A stretch of 64,000 nucleotides of DNA from Glandiceps talaboti (taxonomy: Eukaryota; Hemichordata; Enteropneusta; Spengelidae). The stretch's first letter is position 1; each line of letters starts with the position of its first letter. The stretch is taken from contig NC_135566.1 of assembly GCF_964340395.1 (NCBI RefSeq), positions 17,520,001-17,584,000 of the forward strand. Reading direction: 5' to 3'. Shown here one piece after another: positions 1 to 11,554 of the stretch. A program made the translations under genes and the position numbers. The notes below the pieces were generated by a model. That model had not been told where the DNA came from, ran no database searches, and saw nothing but the letters and a program-made list of their open reading frames with translations.

Positions 1-189
1 AATCACTACAAAGATGTGACCTGATTGTAATCTACATTTTCTAAACATTGTGTGCAGACTTGATAGTGAGCAAAATTTAAAAAAATGTCAGTTATAATTG
101 CTGAAATAGTGTAAGCCTTCCCTTAGGCCTACAGGTAGGCTAGTTTACTCCAGGGTATACAATCTATTTAGATAAGAAAGCTTTGATAC

Positions 190-290
190 CTAGATGAATG
201 GTAAAACTTTCTTCTAGTCTGGATTGCTGTGATTGGTCCTCTTCTAGTCTCTGAACAGGTGCAGCATCAGACATGGCTCTGATTCGCTGA
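190..290 (-). CDS. FERRY3: FERRY3 exon 6
   Basis: 101 nt between acceptor TTTCAG and donor GTATCA. It encodes QRIRAMSDAAP through LEESFTIHL, the latter a strongly conserved family motif. It ends phase 1, so further exons must lie beyond the left edge of the window. Confidence 0.85.
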
Positions 291-3200
291 CTGAAACATA
301 AAAATATATTTGTCAATGACCATTAGTTACAATATACAAATGCTGTGATTGGTCCTCTTCTAGACTCTGAACAGGTGCAGCATCAGACATGCCTCTAATT
401 TGTTGAGTGAAAGATAAAAATATATATTCAATATGCCATGGTCTAGTCATAAGAAAAGACAAAAGAATTGTACAGTATGGCCACTAGGAGTGCTATTCGG
501 AAGCAGACTTTAGCCAAGTATTGAGGGCCATGATAGTTGCAGACTACATACATGTACGGTCTCTTTTGAAAACTTTATTATGACTAGTGTTTAATGGCAA
601 AAGTTGGATGCACTCTCACTCAAAACTTTCTATTCAAATCATCTCAGGTGACATATTTTGTACAAACTTATGGAGATGTTGTGGGTGGAGGGTCTATGTT
701 TTAACCACAGTTTGTTGAGTTCTTCATGCACTGCTATGCCATTTTCAGCTTTCACCTTTTTTCCCAAATGGAGGGCCCTCTTGTGACACCATTAGAAAAT
801 GGCTATAAGGTGTGTAACCGGAATATGACAAAATGCTATCTAAATAAAAAACAAAACTTTTCTACGATCATATTACTCTGTTTAGCTCAAACTGTACTGT
901 ACTTCAATTCAAGTTAATTATACCAGTGTTCTCCCCAGGTTGGATTACACGGATGGAGGCTAATTTGCATAATGATTTACATATCAATAACATGCTCATT
1001 TGCACCAACATTTGCATAATGATCAGCATATAATATGCATGATTTCAACAATGAAAAATATGATAACATGTTTATAATTAACACATACACACATGGACAT
1101 TGGGATCAGTCGTTTATGATCATGTGTAATATTTCCACTCAAAGATTACTACTTAACTACATGTAAGCTCAAGGACAGTAGAACACTTTTTAAGCACAGC
1201 AGAAACCTGCCAAGCATGGTGGCCTTGGTGGCAAGGACAGTGTTAGCACCATGTTTTCTCTATAGTGGGGAGAACACTGTATTCCTATGGGTTTTACAGT
1301 GAAGGTAAGCGATAGGTCTGTACATGACAGAACCCCATTATACGTGAATACAAGTGTGGCATACATGTACTTGAGGTATTTGCATGAGTGCTTGCAATGT
1401 TCTCTATGGCTGTACTTTCTAGAGCATAGTGAGTGAAATTGCAGCAGAAATCACCACAAGCAAAAGTGCAAATACCCGAGTACCAACACTGGCATTGACA
1501 TGGCATTACAATTAGTTCATTTATTATTGCATATGTTTACCTGACACAGCAAATTTCTGTATTAAAAAATCATACTGAGATCATGTACTTCTGAGTACAC
1601 GGAACAACAGTACCATTACTTGAATACAGGTACGCAATAATGTTTTCAGTACTGCACAATTTGCACTACAGTGTAAATACCACTAGTATGCAAGCACACA
1701 GGTGTATGCAAGTAATCACTGGTACATGTATAATAAAAAATAAGACTATTTTTCTTAAACTTTCAATTTCATATTTTTGATTTTATGAATGAAATTTTCA
1801 TTGGCAGAAACTCACACAGTGACAGCTGATTGACCATCAGGTGATGAAACCATATCCTCATGTACGGTTGACACCCACTCTTTGAATTCTCTGCGTTGAG
1901 ATTCTTGTAAGGAACTCAGTTCACTGGCCCATTTCACTTCCAACATCTGGGAAATAAAGATGACATTTTTGACAAAGTCTGCGAATGAGACACAAATATT
2001 TGTGCTCAGATATGTGTGAATTCTTTTATTTCCTACATATGACTGTTTTTAGTTTTTGTCTACTTTACACAGTGGCACAAACTGAATGTTTAAATAAAAT
2101 AGCGCCAATGGCATTGTAGCACAACTGTGCATTTTTTCGTTTATGTTTATCTGGTGGCCTATCCAGTCCTTGCTACCTTCACCATATCCGCCATCATTTG
2201 GCTGTTGTGATGGCATAGGCTTGCTGCTAGCCGTATTTACATTCACTTTTTGGATGTTTATCCACTTGCCTAATCACCCCTGCTGTTATCTTGGTGATAT
2301 ACACCATCATTTGGCTGTTGCTATGGGCGTGGTCTTGTTGCTAGGCATATGTACATACATTTTTTGAATGTTTATTCACTTGTCTATTAATCCATGTTGT
2401 TATTTTTGCAATAGACACCACCACGTTTATTGCTATGGCTGTGGTCTTGTTCCTAGGCATACTAGCATACATTTTTTGAATGTTTATTCCCTTGCACAAT
2501 AATGTGTTATTATTTACAATATTACAAACCTATCCATCTCTGTTGTTATTGTTGTAATATGCATCATCTACCATCTACCATTACCAACCCAGGACGTTAA
2601 ACTTAAAAGCCAGTGAACACACACAACTTGGTATACTACGATATTTCAATGCTAATTTACTTATGCCAGTATATACTGTGTGTTGCAAACCAGAGAGGGT
2701 GAGATCACAGAAAGCAAACTCATGAACAAACCTGTGTATCTTCAAAATGTCTGGCTGCCAGCTGGTTGACTTGATCATCAGTATAAGAAATACCCAACCC
2801 TTGAACTGCTTGCTCCATCTCATCACCTTGCCTGCAATGATACAAAAGTAAAAGTAAATATTACTAATATACAAGTTTCTTTTGACAAGGTTGATTTTGT
2901 TATTTGTTTTGCATTTTAAATTTTTCGCTGTGTGAAATGTGTGAAATATAAACTTTACATCAAAGAATTATCAACTATTAATTGATAAATTATTGGTTAA
3001 TTCTGATATTTTGTTGGCCATTTTTTACTAAAATATCGGATTGATACATGTAGAATGTGCATTATTGGTAAGTTACTACATTGTCTGTTGAAACATGCCA
3101 CTGGTCCTTACAATGTAATCTAAACATGATAACCATATCTTAGCATCTGGTTTAACAACCTGATTTATACTCCTCAAAGACCATTGCTGTAATTTAGTCA

Positions 3201-6200
3201 TTTAGACAAAGATGGACCAAACTGAAAAAAAAGAGGAAAGAAAACCGAGGTGGAACAATCCACAAAATGTCTAAGCAGAAAATAACATTAACATTTTGGC
3301 CACTACTATTACAGTATAGTTTGTGAAAAACTGACACAAGAAAACTGTGCAAATTTCTAATTTTGTCATCATTTTCCTATGTCAGAATTTATCAATAAGT
3401 AGTGAGGGGAGAAAATAAGAACCAAACTAGAAGGGGTGTAGGGAAGGGGAGTGGTTATGAGGAATACAGGAAATGTGGGGGTGTGGGAAAAATATATCAA
3501 TGCTAGCGCTAATAGAAATATCACCATTTGAACTTTCAAAAACACCTTTGAGCAGATGGTGTCCTGTTACAATATCAAACAAACCTGTAGTGTTGATTGA
3601 TTTTCAATAGTATAGACCCATTAAAAGATAATTACATACTCATAAATTTATTAGCAATGGAAGGAAAATATGGCGATTTTGCTTTATTGATGAAACAATT
3701 GTATGTGTGCAATTTCATGTGATGAATGGTTTATATGTGTGCAATTTCTTGTGATGAATGGTTTTAGTTATTGTTTAGTTATATATGCATTGGTAGTTGT
3801 ATCATAATCTATTGTGAGTGGGTTTCTAAAGTACAGGATTGGGAAAAGCAATTAGGAAATAGGTCAGAGTACAAAGATGTAATAAAGGAATTAATTAGGC
3901 GTAATAACGTTAGATGTGTTAGAATTGAAAATGTGTATATATATATATATATATATACGTTGAAACATTTTCAGAGTTCACATTGTCACATATGAATAGT
4001 AGTTCAAAAGCCTAGCCTGCATGACCACCTGGTGTGAGACAAAATTTCTCAAATTAGATTTAAATATTTTTAAAAATTGGTTATCAGGGAAAAATTTACA
4101 ATACCTTTACAACTTGGTTTTTAATTGGCAAATCATTTGTTTGCTGGACTACACCTTTATTGAGGCTTCAATGTTTGCATGCATGTATGAAATTGCACAC
4201 ATACAATTGTTTCATTACGAAAGTAAAATAGCTATGTTTTCATTCCAACACTGATAAATTTATGACTATATAATTATCTTGCAATGGGTCTATACTATTG
4301 AAAATCAATCAATACTACTACGAGGTTTGTTTGATATTACAGGACACCATCTGCTCAAAGGTGTTTTTCAAAGTTTGAATGGTAATATTTCTATTAGTAC
4401 CTAAATAATTTTCCCACGTCCCCACATTTACTGCATTCTTCATTACCCCCTCCCCTTCCCTACACCCCTTCTAGTTTGGTTCCTTTTTTCTCCCCCTCTA
4501 CTAATTGATAAATTCTGACATAAGAAACACGATTACAGAATTAGAAATTTGCATGCAGTTTTCTTGTATAAGCTGTTCACAAACTGACAACGTAGTGGCG
4601 AAAATGTTAGTTATTTTTGCTTAAACTGCTTTCATTTTGTGGATTGTTCCACCTCAGTTTTCTTTCATCTTTTTTTTTTCAGTCAGATCCATGCCACAAA
4701 GTTATCATGTTCTTACTAGGGACAGGCATCACATATGTGTACTGTATTTACCTTTTCTGTAATTTTCCAAGTGCAAGGTCACGTTGTGAGATGGTTCCTT
4801 CCACAGCTACAGCATAACTATGTTCTAGGTTCAGTAATGTTTCTAATGCAGCAGAATGAATTAGTTTATGATAAATCTCACCAAATGCTACTTCTGTATT
4901 GGAACCTTTCTCTGTTGCATAAGCTTTATGTTCCTGTAGGCAACAAAAACATAGAAGTTACAACTGTTATAAATACATGTAATATGACAAAAAACCCATG
5001 CAACACTAGTGCAAGTGTGACATACTCTGGGTATTTGCACAAATGCTAATACAATGTTCTCTGTGGCCATAATTTCACAAGAGCAGCAAGTGAAAGTACA
5101 GCAGAAAACACTGCAAGTATGAGTGCAAATATCCCCAAGTACTGTGTTTTGTGACTGCAAAGTAATTTCAAAATGAATTTTAAATTCATTTAAACATTAT
5201 CAACTCATCTTAATAAAATAGTGACCATTTTTTATGACAGTTCTGTTCATGATCATGTTTGTGAAATGATGACATTACTGCATCTTGTGAATTTGAGTGC
5301 ATCATCTCGGCTGAATCATTCCTGGTTCAAAAAAAATGAACATCTTTTGAACAATTCAACAATTTTAAAATGGGAGACTAAAGAGTAGGAATAAAATGCT
5401 GGAAGGAACATGTAAGATTTTGTATTTTCAGTGATTTTGTAAATTGCGAATGTTTTTTTTATTTTAGGAATGGCAAGCTCAATCTCACTGAGCATAACAT
5501 CCATTACCAGGGTTCATTTACCTTTGTAAATGCTTTGTTCCACTTCTCAGCTGTCTGTCCAATATCAATCTCTCCATCTATCAGCTTCGTCATCAACTTA
5601 CTAGCATTGTCATCATAATATTTACTGGTTTCCTTGGCAACAAACTCCTCCAGTGAATCTTGAAGTTCTGAAATGCAATTGTAGGTAGCAAGAAGGTGAT
5701 ATCTATATCAATTTGAAGAATGTAAAACTATTTGGAACTAATTCAACTAGCTTTGTAGCAAATAGTCAGCTCTACAATACAAACCTCTTACTCTCAGATA
5801 CTCAAGGAGCAAGCAAAGAAGCAGAAAAACAAGTACTTGAAGGCATAACAAGGGACCATCAAAGATAAAATACCCAGTAAATACACCAAGCGCAAGACAA
5901 GATGTGTGCAGAAAAAATACAAATTACATTGATGCCAATATATAGACTGAGTGAAGTTGCAGACCTTACTAGAAACACTATTTTTATAGACAATCTTGCA
6001 ATACAATGGATTGAACCTTTGAGATTGAACACAAGACATCTATTTTACCACCTCCTGTTATCAGATACCACACTTGGCGTTGATTGTTTGAATTGGACTT
6101 TCCAAGGAGCGTATTTGTTTATATACAGGAGTCTGATCAATTGCGGTTATCTTGAAAATCACAGTTGCAGTTATTCCTTTCACACTGGTCATTTGAATTC

Positions 6201-6993
6201 CATTGTAAAATTAATGATACTGTTGTCGGTCATTCTACATCATGACAACAGATATCAACATTTGTACATCATATTATGTTCTGTGGTGCTTTATAAATGA
6301 GTCAAAACTATTTTACTTTCAGAATCACCATAATTTTCCTACTTTTTGAAATTTAAAATTAAGCTACCACAAGTATAATTATAATTCTCCAATCTCCTTC
6401 ATTCAGCTGGAAAACACTTGTGACACAAAGGTTTTGTAACTACTCATATTTGACTCAGTGACAAGGCCCCCTAGGTCACTCATATTTTCCGAAAATATTA
6501 AGAAATAATTTAATTAGCTGACTAAAAAGACATATATCAATATTAATCTTGTTGGTATTTAATGTGGCCATATGGATGAGGATTGGGAATCAAGTCTTCC
6601 TACTTGAAAAATAAGATGTGAATAACATTGTCTAAGCCTGTGCTTATTGCAAAAAGACAAACAATATGCAAAAAACCTTTGTTATTGTACATACAATAAC
6701 AAACATTTTACACATTTATTAACCTTTTGCAATTTATTGAGCTACAAACAAGGACATTGCACATGCTGTGTCACATTTATTTTTCAAGAAGGAAGCCGTG
6801 ATAAAATTGTTTTATAAATTACAGCCACTTTAATAACACTATCAAGCTGACTAGTGACTGAATTCATTACTAGATTCTGAATTTAAAAATTTATCATGTC
6901 ACGCTTGATGAAATAAATACACACACACTGTGACACAGGGAACAAGAGCATTATAGTCCTTGCACTATGACAATTTTTTATGCAACTTTCTTT

Positions 6994-7049
<56 letters not shown>

Positions 7050-7765
7050 AGATGATATTAATGTTGAGCTCATTTTATCCCCATTGCTTGTTTTTAGATA
7101 TATTTGTATTAAAATCTTCACACACTGTAACCATGGAAGTAGTACTTCCATGCTGTAACTGTGTGCCTTAGTAACGTCCGTCCCTTTCGTGCTTCCTATT
7201 CCATGTATTCATAGTCCTTCCTACTGCCATTAAATTTAAACAACGGAGAAGGAAAGGGAATTGTCAGAATCAAAGTCTCAACTTACTCCATCTACAAACA
7301 GGACTAGTTCTAGCAGATCTAAAGGAACGAGATCGACGGAGCGAACCCAATAAAGTCACTACAGTTATCTTTCCAGACAGAATAAGTCTGTACAAACTTG
7401 TTTGCGAGCATTACAAAATGATTGAGCCGGATGGGGCGTTATTCGTAACCATTCACTACCTACCGACTGGGGGTCACACTCACCGGACAACGGGGAAGTG
7501 TGTGTGTGTGGGGGGGGGGGGGGGGGGGTAACGATTACTTTAATAAATGCCAAGCCTACCGTAAACACACGATACTACGGTACAATGTATTGCTTTACCT
7601 ACCATTCTCCACATAACAAGGTAGATTGTGCGCATCGATTAATCTCCCCACAAGATCGCTTACGCTAACATCGAGAGGAATGGGGACTGGTACAGTCAAT
7701 TTTGATTGCGATCCTTTTGCTTTGAAGGTAAATTCAAAGTCTCTTTCGATTGCAGAAGTCGACAT
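190..7765 (-). CDS. FERRY3: FERRY3 / C12orf4 homologue (5' part, six exons; 3' end outside window)
   Basis: Six minus-strand exons (7765-7603, 5667-5522, 4933-4752, 2831-2732, 1946-1816, 290-190) join with matching phases (1, 0, 2, 0, 2) into about 274 codons without a stop. The predicted protein follows the vertebrate C12orf4 order: a short beta-rich start, LPCYVEN, a helical EEFVAKETSKYYDD segment, LIHSAALETLLNLEHSYA, a coiled-coil-like RREFKEWVSTVHEDM segment, and LEESFTIHLG. The vertebrate protein is about 550 residues, so about half is present; the rest lies beyond base 1. Known of the family: it is a subunit of the five-part FERRY complex, a Rab5 effector that ties mRNAs to early endosomes. 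The start is taken at ATG 7765 (MSTSAI). An in-frame ATG 30 bases upstream (7795) is possible but less like the family. Identification is from remembered family sequence; splice sites were read by eye. Confidence 0.88.
225..428 (-). repeat. Tandem duplication of part of FERRY3 exon 6 with a dead second copy
   Basis: A unit of about 118 bp starting with tgctgtgattggtcctcttc occurs at 225 and again at 343. The second unit covers the first half of exon 6 plus its upstream intron. In the second unit the acceptor AG has become AC (TTTCAC on the minus strand) and no donor follows, so it should not be spliced as an exon. Confidence 0.8.
1320..1740. repeat. Dispersed repeat family (copy 1)
   Basis: 1320-1520 resembles 4975-5165 (shared caatgttctct, gtatttgca and agtgcaaata blocks). 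1631-1740 resembles 34205-34330 (shared gcaataatg, actgcaca-like and gtgaaaatacca-like blocks). No coding potential seen. Family not recognised. Confidence 0.55.
1816..1946 (-). CDS. FERRY3: FERRY3 exon 5
   Basis: 131 nt after acceptor TTCCCAG. It encodes MLEVKWASEL and the RREFKEWVSTVHED motif. The donor is taken as GTGAGT at 1815; a GTGTGA two bases earlier would break the phase with exon 6. Confidence 0.84.
2130..2490. repeat. Minisatellite-like tandem repeat, unit about 115 bp, about three units
   Basis: Units share catcatttggctgttg, ctatgggcgtggtcttg, ttgctaggcata and ttttttgaatgtttattc. The same family recurs at 16200-16560 and 52070-52500, where it forms the left part of a longer repeat ending in a CA-rich microsatellite. 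Here it sits in a FERRY3 intron. Confidence 0.7.
2732..2831 (-). CDS. FERRY3: FERRY3 exon 4
   Basis: 100 nt between acceptor TTGCAG and donor GTTTGT. It encodes QGDEMEQAVQ to AARHFEDTQ and ends in phase 0. The longer open frame visible here is a different reading frame and is not the gene. Confidence 0.85.
3224..4690. mobile_element. Long inverted-repeat (fold-back) element
   Basis: Arms of about 500 bp at roughly 3224-3740 and 4170-4690 are reverse complements with moderate divergence. Examples: gaggtggaacaatccacaaa versus the complement near 4640, and gacaccatctgctcaaagg near 4342 versus its complement near 3550. The centre of about 430 bp holds a (TA)n run and no convincing gene. It lies in a FERRY3 intron. 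Superfamily not recognised; no clear target-site duplication found. Confidence 0.7.
3932..3957. repeat. (TA)n microsatellite
   Basis: About twelve TA units in the central part of the fold-back element. Confidence 0.9.
4752..4933 (-). CDS. FERRY3: FERRY3 exon 3
   Basis: 182 nt between acceptor CTACAG and donor GTAAAT. It encodes the conserved core IYHKLIHSAALETLLNLEHS and ends with two bases that complete an Arg codon with the next exon. Confidence 0.86.
4975..5165. repeat. Dispersed repeat family (copy 2), partial
   Basis: Intronic in FERRY3, just upstream of exon 3. It shares a diverged block with 1320-1520. Confidence 0.5.
5522..5667 (-). CDS. FERRY3: FERRY3 exon 2
   Basis: 146 nt between acceptor TTTCAG and donor GTAAAT. 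It encodes a helical stretch (LQDSLEEFVAKET to EKWNKAFTK) and ends in phase 0. It is the region aligned with the family's conserved Trp-x-Lys-Ala-Phe segment. Confidence 0.85.
6994..7049. repeat. (ACT)n microsatellite
   Basis: About eighteen uninterrupted ACT units in FERRY3 intron 1. The Thr-rich frame across it is an artefact. Confidence 0.95.
7500..7528. repeat. (GT)n plus poly-G tract
   Basis: Five GT units followed by about nineteen consecutive G, just inside intron 1 of FERRY3. It is a G-quadruplex-capable tract (on the plus strand) close to the first exon. Any role is inference. Confidence 0.85.
7603..7765 (-). CDS. FERRY3: FERRY3 exon 1 (start codon exon)
   Basis: 163 nt, 54 codons plus one base. 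It starts at MSTSAI and ends at AATG followed by donor GTAGGT. The leftover G plus AA of the next exon gives Glu, continuing CYVEN-E as in the family. Confidence 0.85.
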
Positions 7766-7912
7766 AGTCCCAGTTACACAATATATCCACTGCAAAACTA
7801 CGAAACACGGTGAAAACTGGACTCGCCGCTGTTCCTTTTTCCGCTAATGGAGGCCACCATTGTTTACCCACAATGCATTCGCGGTGACAGACGACACTCA
7901 CAACTTTAAACA

Positions 7913-8519
7913 CAGGGTTCAGCGAGCATACAATTTATTATCGATCGACTGATCGATCAATCGATTTATTGGTTGATTTATCATTTGGTTGAATGATGGA
8001 CGGATTGAGTGATCATTTTTCTGGTGCAATATAACTTTATTTTGCGTGTTATATTGATCAATTGACTCACCATGCTAATTATAAGATTAGGGGTGTTTTA
8101 ATTTAGGTAAGAGGATAAGAATGGACAAGGTGTCTATAGTATATTTAGTCAATAAAGAGAGAATTACATACTGCCGAAAGAGAGAAAATTAGCCAGGGAA
8201 AGAAGAAAAAAGTTCTATATCACCACGCAAAAGTCAATGATTCAGTTGATCCATATCACACACAAAATGTTATATTGCACCACAAAAAATGATCATTCAA
8301 TCGGTCAATCATTCAACCAAATAGGCTTTGATTTTAAAGTTAGCGATTTTGAGTTTCAATATTTGTTACCAATATTTGAAAAATGTGGTAAATCTTTAAT
8401 GAGCGAATGTCATCTCCGACACAAAATTGATAATTTTGGCAAAAATTGATTTTGAATATGACAAATCAAATCTGTATATCACTTAGCCACTTGTTTTCTT
8501 GGATTCTCGCTGAACCCTG
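7913..8519. mobile_element. MITE-like element with terminal inverted repeats, 607 bp
   Basis: The ends CAGGGTTCAGCGAG and CTCGCTGAACCCTG are exact 14-bp inverted repeats. Further inside, about 90 bp near 7970-8065 is the reverse complement of 8231-8325 with some mismatches. No coding capacity. CAGGG ends are common in hAT elements, but an exact 8-bp target duplication is not visible, so the class is tentative. Confidence 0.65.
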
Positions 8520-9840
8520 CGCTTTAAAGCGCTTTGTTATATGGTTAACGTATGTACTAAATTATGTTGAAATTGAAGTATGTATTCTTAAGATATAGCC
8601 TAGTTACCGAAAATAATTATTTATGCAAATTATTCATTAAAATGCTTCGATGCCGGTATGGGTCTATTCTGCAGAAGCCAGCAAGTTTATTAATCTTTCG
8701 CTACACTGTATCAAATATATAACAAGGTGTGTTGACTTGTATATGAGCTAGCAAGGTCAACGTCACACCGTCACTAGTAGCCCAGTGTTGCAACTACTTG
8801 CCTAGTAACTGCAGACATGAAGAAAGTAGAGAAACGTTGATTTGTTGTGGTCACAGCAGAAGAAATTAAAAGGAAATGATGAGAATTTCAGAAAACACTC
8901 AAAATAATACGAGTATAGGTGTAATACTATTAACACAGGGATCAGCAAGCATGTAAGACTAATAAAAAAAATTGTTGTTCCGATTATACCAAATTTTAGA
9001 ATAAGTGGGGTAGGTAGATTTTTTATTTTATTTTACTATATTTCTTATGTGTGAGTCTCTATAGTTGAGGTTTTCCATTGTTTTCCAAATGGTCTCTGTG
9101 TTGTTTATTTAATCCGTAATGTTACTGCATATATGTAGGGGTGTCCCAGATAGCAATTTCAAATCATTGGTGTCATATAATATGTGTTCTACGTAGTGAC
9201 ACTGTCTAACAGAACATTAACTTCTTTTTTTTGTCTGTGATATTTGGTTGATAATAAGATTGAAAAACAAAAACAGTCTAACACATTATACTTGTGTTTG
9301 CATGGTACATTACAGAAGTGTGGCAATATACGTTACCATGTTTTCAACAATCTCACCTCAGTCATGATTGTAAACAACTACCTTAAAGATTAACGTGAAT
9401 AAACTCAAATACACAAAACATACATATCTTTAGAATGTGTGTAACGTAGGATAAGTAATGGATGCACAATATTTTAATTTGAAAAAAATACTTGAACAAT
9501 GAATCTATAAATAATATACACCTTTATTAATGATTGTCAAAAAGATGCCTTTTATTAATTACTTACCGCTACACTGTTACAGTTCAATGAAAATAGGACT
9601 CTCTCAATGGTAAATTCAAGGCAACATTTCATTTCAGAGAAACAATGATTGACAGTTCCGTGTAATCATTTCAAACTAAATTCATTGTACAGTTTATGCC
9701 TACCGTGACGTCACTAAAATAAGAAGCCGTGAAATGGTCATATTTGTAGTTAAAAATCAATATTTACTGCATAACTCAAAAACTGTTATACATAGGGACT
9801 TCATTCAAGTGTCTACCCCTCTATTATCAGTTGCAAGCTA
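8520..9840. other. Intergenic region with a dispersed repeat fragment
   Basis: No gene seen. At 8931 a CAGGGATCAGCAAGCAT motif resembles the MITE end at 7913. 8980-9115 (atttttta after ggtaggtag; ggtctctgtgtt) matches repeats at 17185-17335 and 53545-53790. Confidence 0.5.
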
Positions 9841-10072
9841 TCCCCTAACAATTGGAATGATGTAAACAACATATAAGTAGAATATTGAGCTGACAAATAT
9901 ACCATATTTGGCATTATGTAAATACCCAAACACACAATGACTTCTTATTAGGCAGAGTTATGCACTTGCTTAACAAAGACATGGTGTATGGGTGGCTTTG
10001 TTTAAGTTTGGAATTATATGTCAGAACATCATTGGCTAGACGTAATATAATATTCGAAGCCATGGATAGCCT

Positions 10073-11554
10073 CTAGCCTACATTATTGTCTTGACAAAGG
10101 CGTGTTAGTAAGACATGTGTCACCATGCGTGACACAAACCCATTATATTGTTTAACAGCATTGTCATTAGTATAAAAACGTATACCTTTGTGTATATCTC
10201 CACAGTTACAACCTCTGGATATTTCAAAGTAATCCAGGGCAGCTATATCAGGCTGATGCTTAGCAAACTCGTTTGTTAATATATTCATAAAGCTAGTTCG
10301 AGGTTGTGAAAAAAAATCACAATGGCGAGGGCCCCAAGGTTCTGGAATGTTAATCCAAACCATTATTCCAGTTTCTTTCAAAAGTTTCTGTAATTTTGCC
10401 GGTAACTGTGGGAGTCGTTGTCGGTACTCTTGAAACACATTTATGAATTCGGATTCATTCTTGAGATAGACGTCGTGTGGACCTACTGCAGCAACTAGCA
10501 TGTCTACCTTGTCTTGTAGACGTAATCGTTTATGTATCTCACTGTCATTTCTATCAATCACACACCGAATCCCACATCCGTTATCAGGCCCTCTCACCAT
10601 GGAACTATATCCTATTTGTCCAACCAAACCTTTTGTCCATCCAGCTGTTATATTCTTGATAAACCTCTCTTTTCTTCTCTCCAAAGCTTTGAGGGTGATG
10701 AGTTTATTTTTTGGGTTATAGTAGTAAATCTGTAACATTTCATTTGCCACTTCTTCTGTTACTGAGTCTCCTATAATTAACAATTTCTTTCCGTTGATAC
10801 ACCTTTTTAGGTCTTCTGAACTGTACAGTTTGTAATGGCAATCATAAGGTGCCCATACACGACGATTGCTCCGGAGGATGTCGATATCACCTTCACAAAG
10901 TTTGCCATCACACCCACTTTCAGGAACAGAGACCCAACGACCAGGCAATGTTGCTGATGAACACAGTGGTGTTGTTTTTCGCTTCACGTCACAGTTTTCA
11001 TTATCTTCTAGTGTTAATGCGAGAGGAACATTTTCAAGCACCGTCTTATGGCAGGGAAGTGTGTGTCTAGTGTTGAAAAGTATATACCGGTCTTTTTCCG
11101 TGTGCTCCAAAAGTATATTAAGTTGATACTGTCCTGGTGGAAGTGCAGTAATGTTCACTATAAAGTTGCCATGGTCGGAATACGTCACTGTAACCTTATT
11201 AAAATATAAATTGTATTCTCCAGGTAAATTATATTTCTTTAAATCAGGTCCTACTATTTGTGCATACATGTCTACCCAGGGTTCACATTCAACATTGTCA
11301 CCCTGACTGTCGACAGCTCTTACTGATAATAATTGTGGAATGCAGGCTTTTAACACTGTTCTATTATTCTGTACTTCATGGTCAGTAGATTCCAAAATAA
11401 ATCGTTTTGGGTATTCAGTTAAGTTGCAAAACTGCAAACTGTCGTTAGCCTGCAGTCTTGAGAGTTGAGCTGTAATATTGATCTTGTTGACCACAACTTC
11501 TTGATTATCTTTGACTGCAGTAGCTATCATCTTTGATGTTAAACGAGTGAGCAT
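10073..11554 (-). CDS. NXPE 1 exon 2 (luminal region, terminal exon)
   Basis: The open frame begins at ATG directly after a polypyrimidine-AG acceptor (gttttgatttcag on the minus strand), so this ATG is probably internal and the true start is in exon 1. Cysteines are numerous and paired, as expected for a secretory protein. The stop is TAG at 10073-10075, six residues beyond the stop position of the twin gene. Confidence 0.88.
   Translation of the reverse strand: MLTRLTSKMIATAVKDNQEVVVNKINITAQLSRLQANDSLQFCNLTEYPKRFILESTDHEVQNNRTVLKACIPQLLSVRAVDSQGDNVECEPWVDMYAQIVGPDLKKYNLPGEYNLYFNKVTVTYSDHGNFIVNITALPPGQYQLNILLEHTEKDRYILFNTRHTLPCHKTVLENVPLALTLEDNENCDVKRKTTPLCSSATLPGRWVSVPESGCDGKLCEGDIDILRSNRRVWAPYDCHYKLYSSEDLKRCINGKKLLIIGDSVTEEVANEMLQIYYYNPKNKLITLKALERRKERFIKNITAGWTKGLVGQIGYSSMVRGPDNGCGIRCVIDRNDSEIHKRLRLQDKVDMLVAAVGPHDVYLKNESEFINVFQEYRQRLPQLPAKLQKLLKETGIMVWINIPEPWGPRHCDFFSQPRTSFMNILTNEFAKHQPDIAALDYFEISRGCNCGDIHKGIRFYTNDNAVKQYNGFVSRMVTHVLLTRLCQDNNVG

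Larger units (their letters stand above)
5668..7602. other. FERRY3 intron 1
   Basis: About 1.9 kb. It contains an (ACT)n run and a poly-G tract, described separately. Short open frames here show no family resemblance. Confidence 0.7.

Noticed and set aside
2581-2874. 97-codon minus-strand open frame over FERRY3 exon 4
   Set aside because: It uses the wrong frame for the exon; the conserved frame with correct phases is another one.
5902-6300. 132-codon open frame on the plus strand in FERRY3 intron 1
   Set aside because: No recognisable family, overlaps an opposite-strand frame, and lies antisense in an intron.
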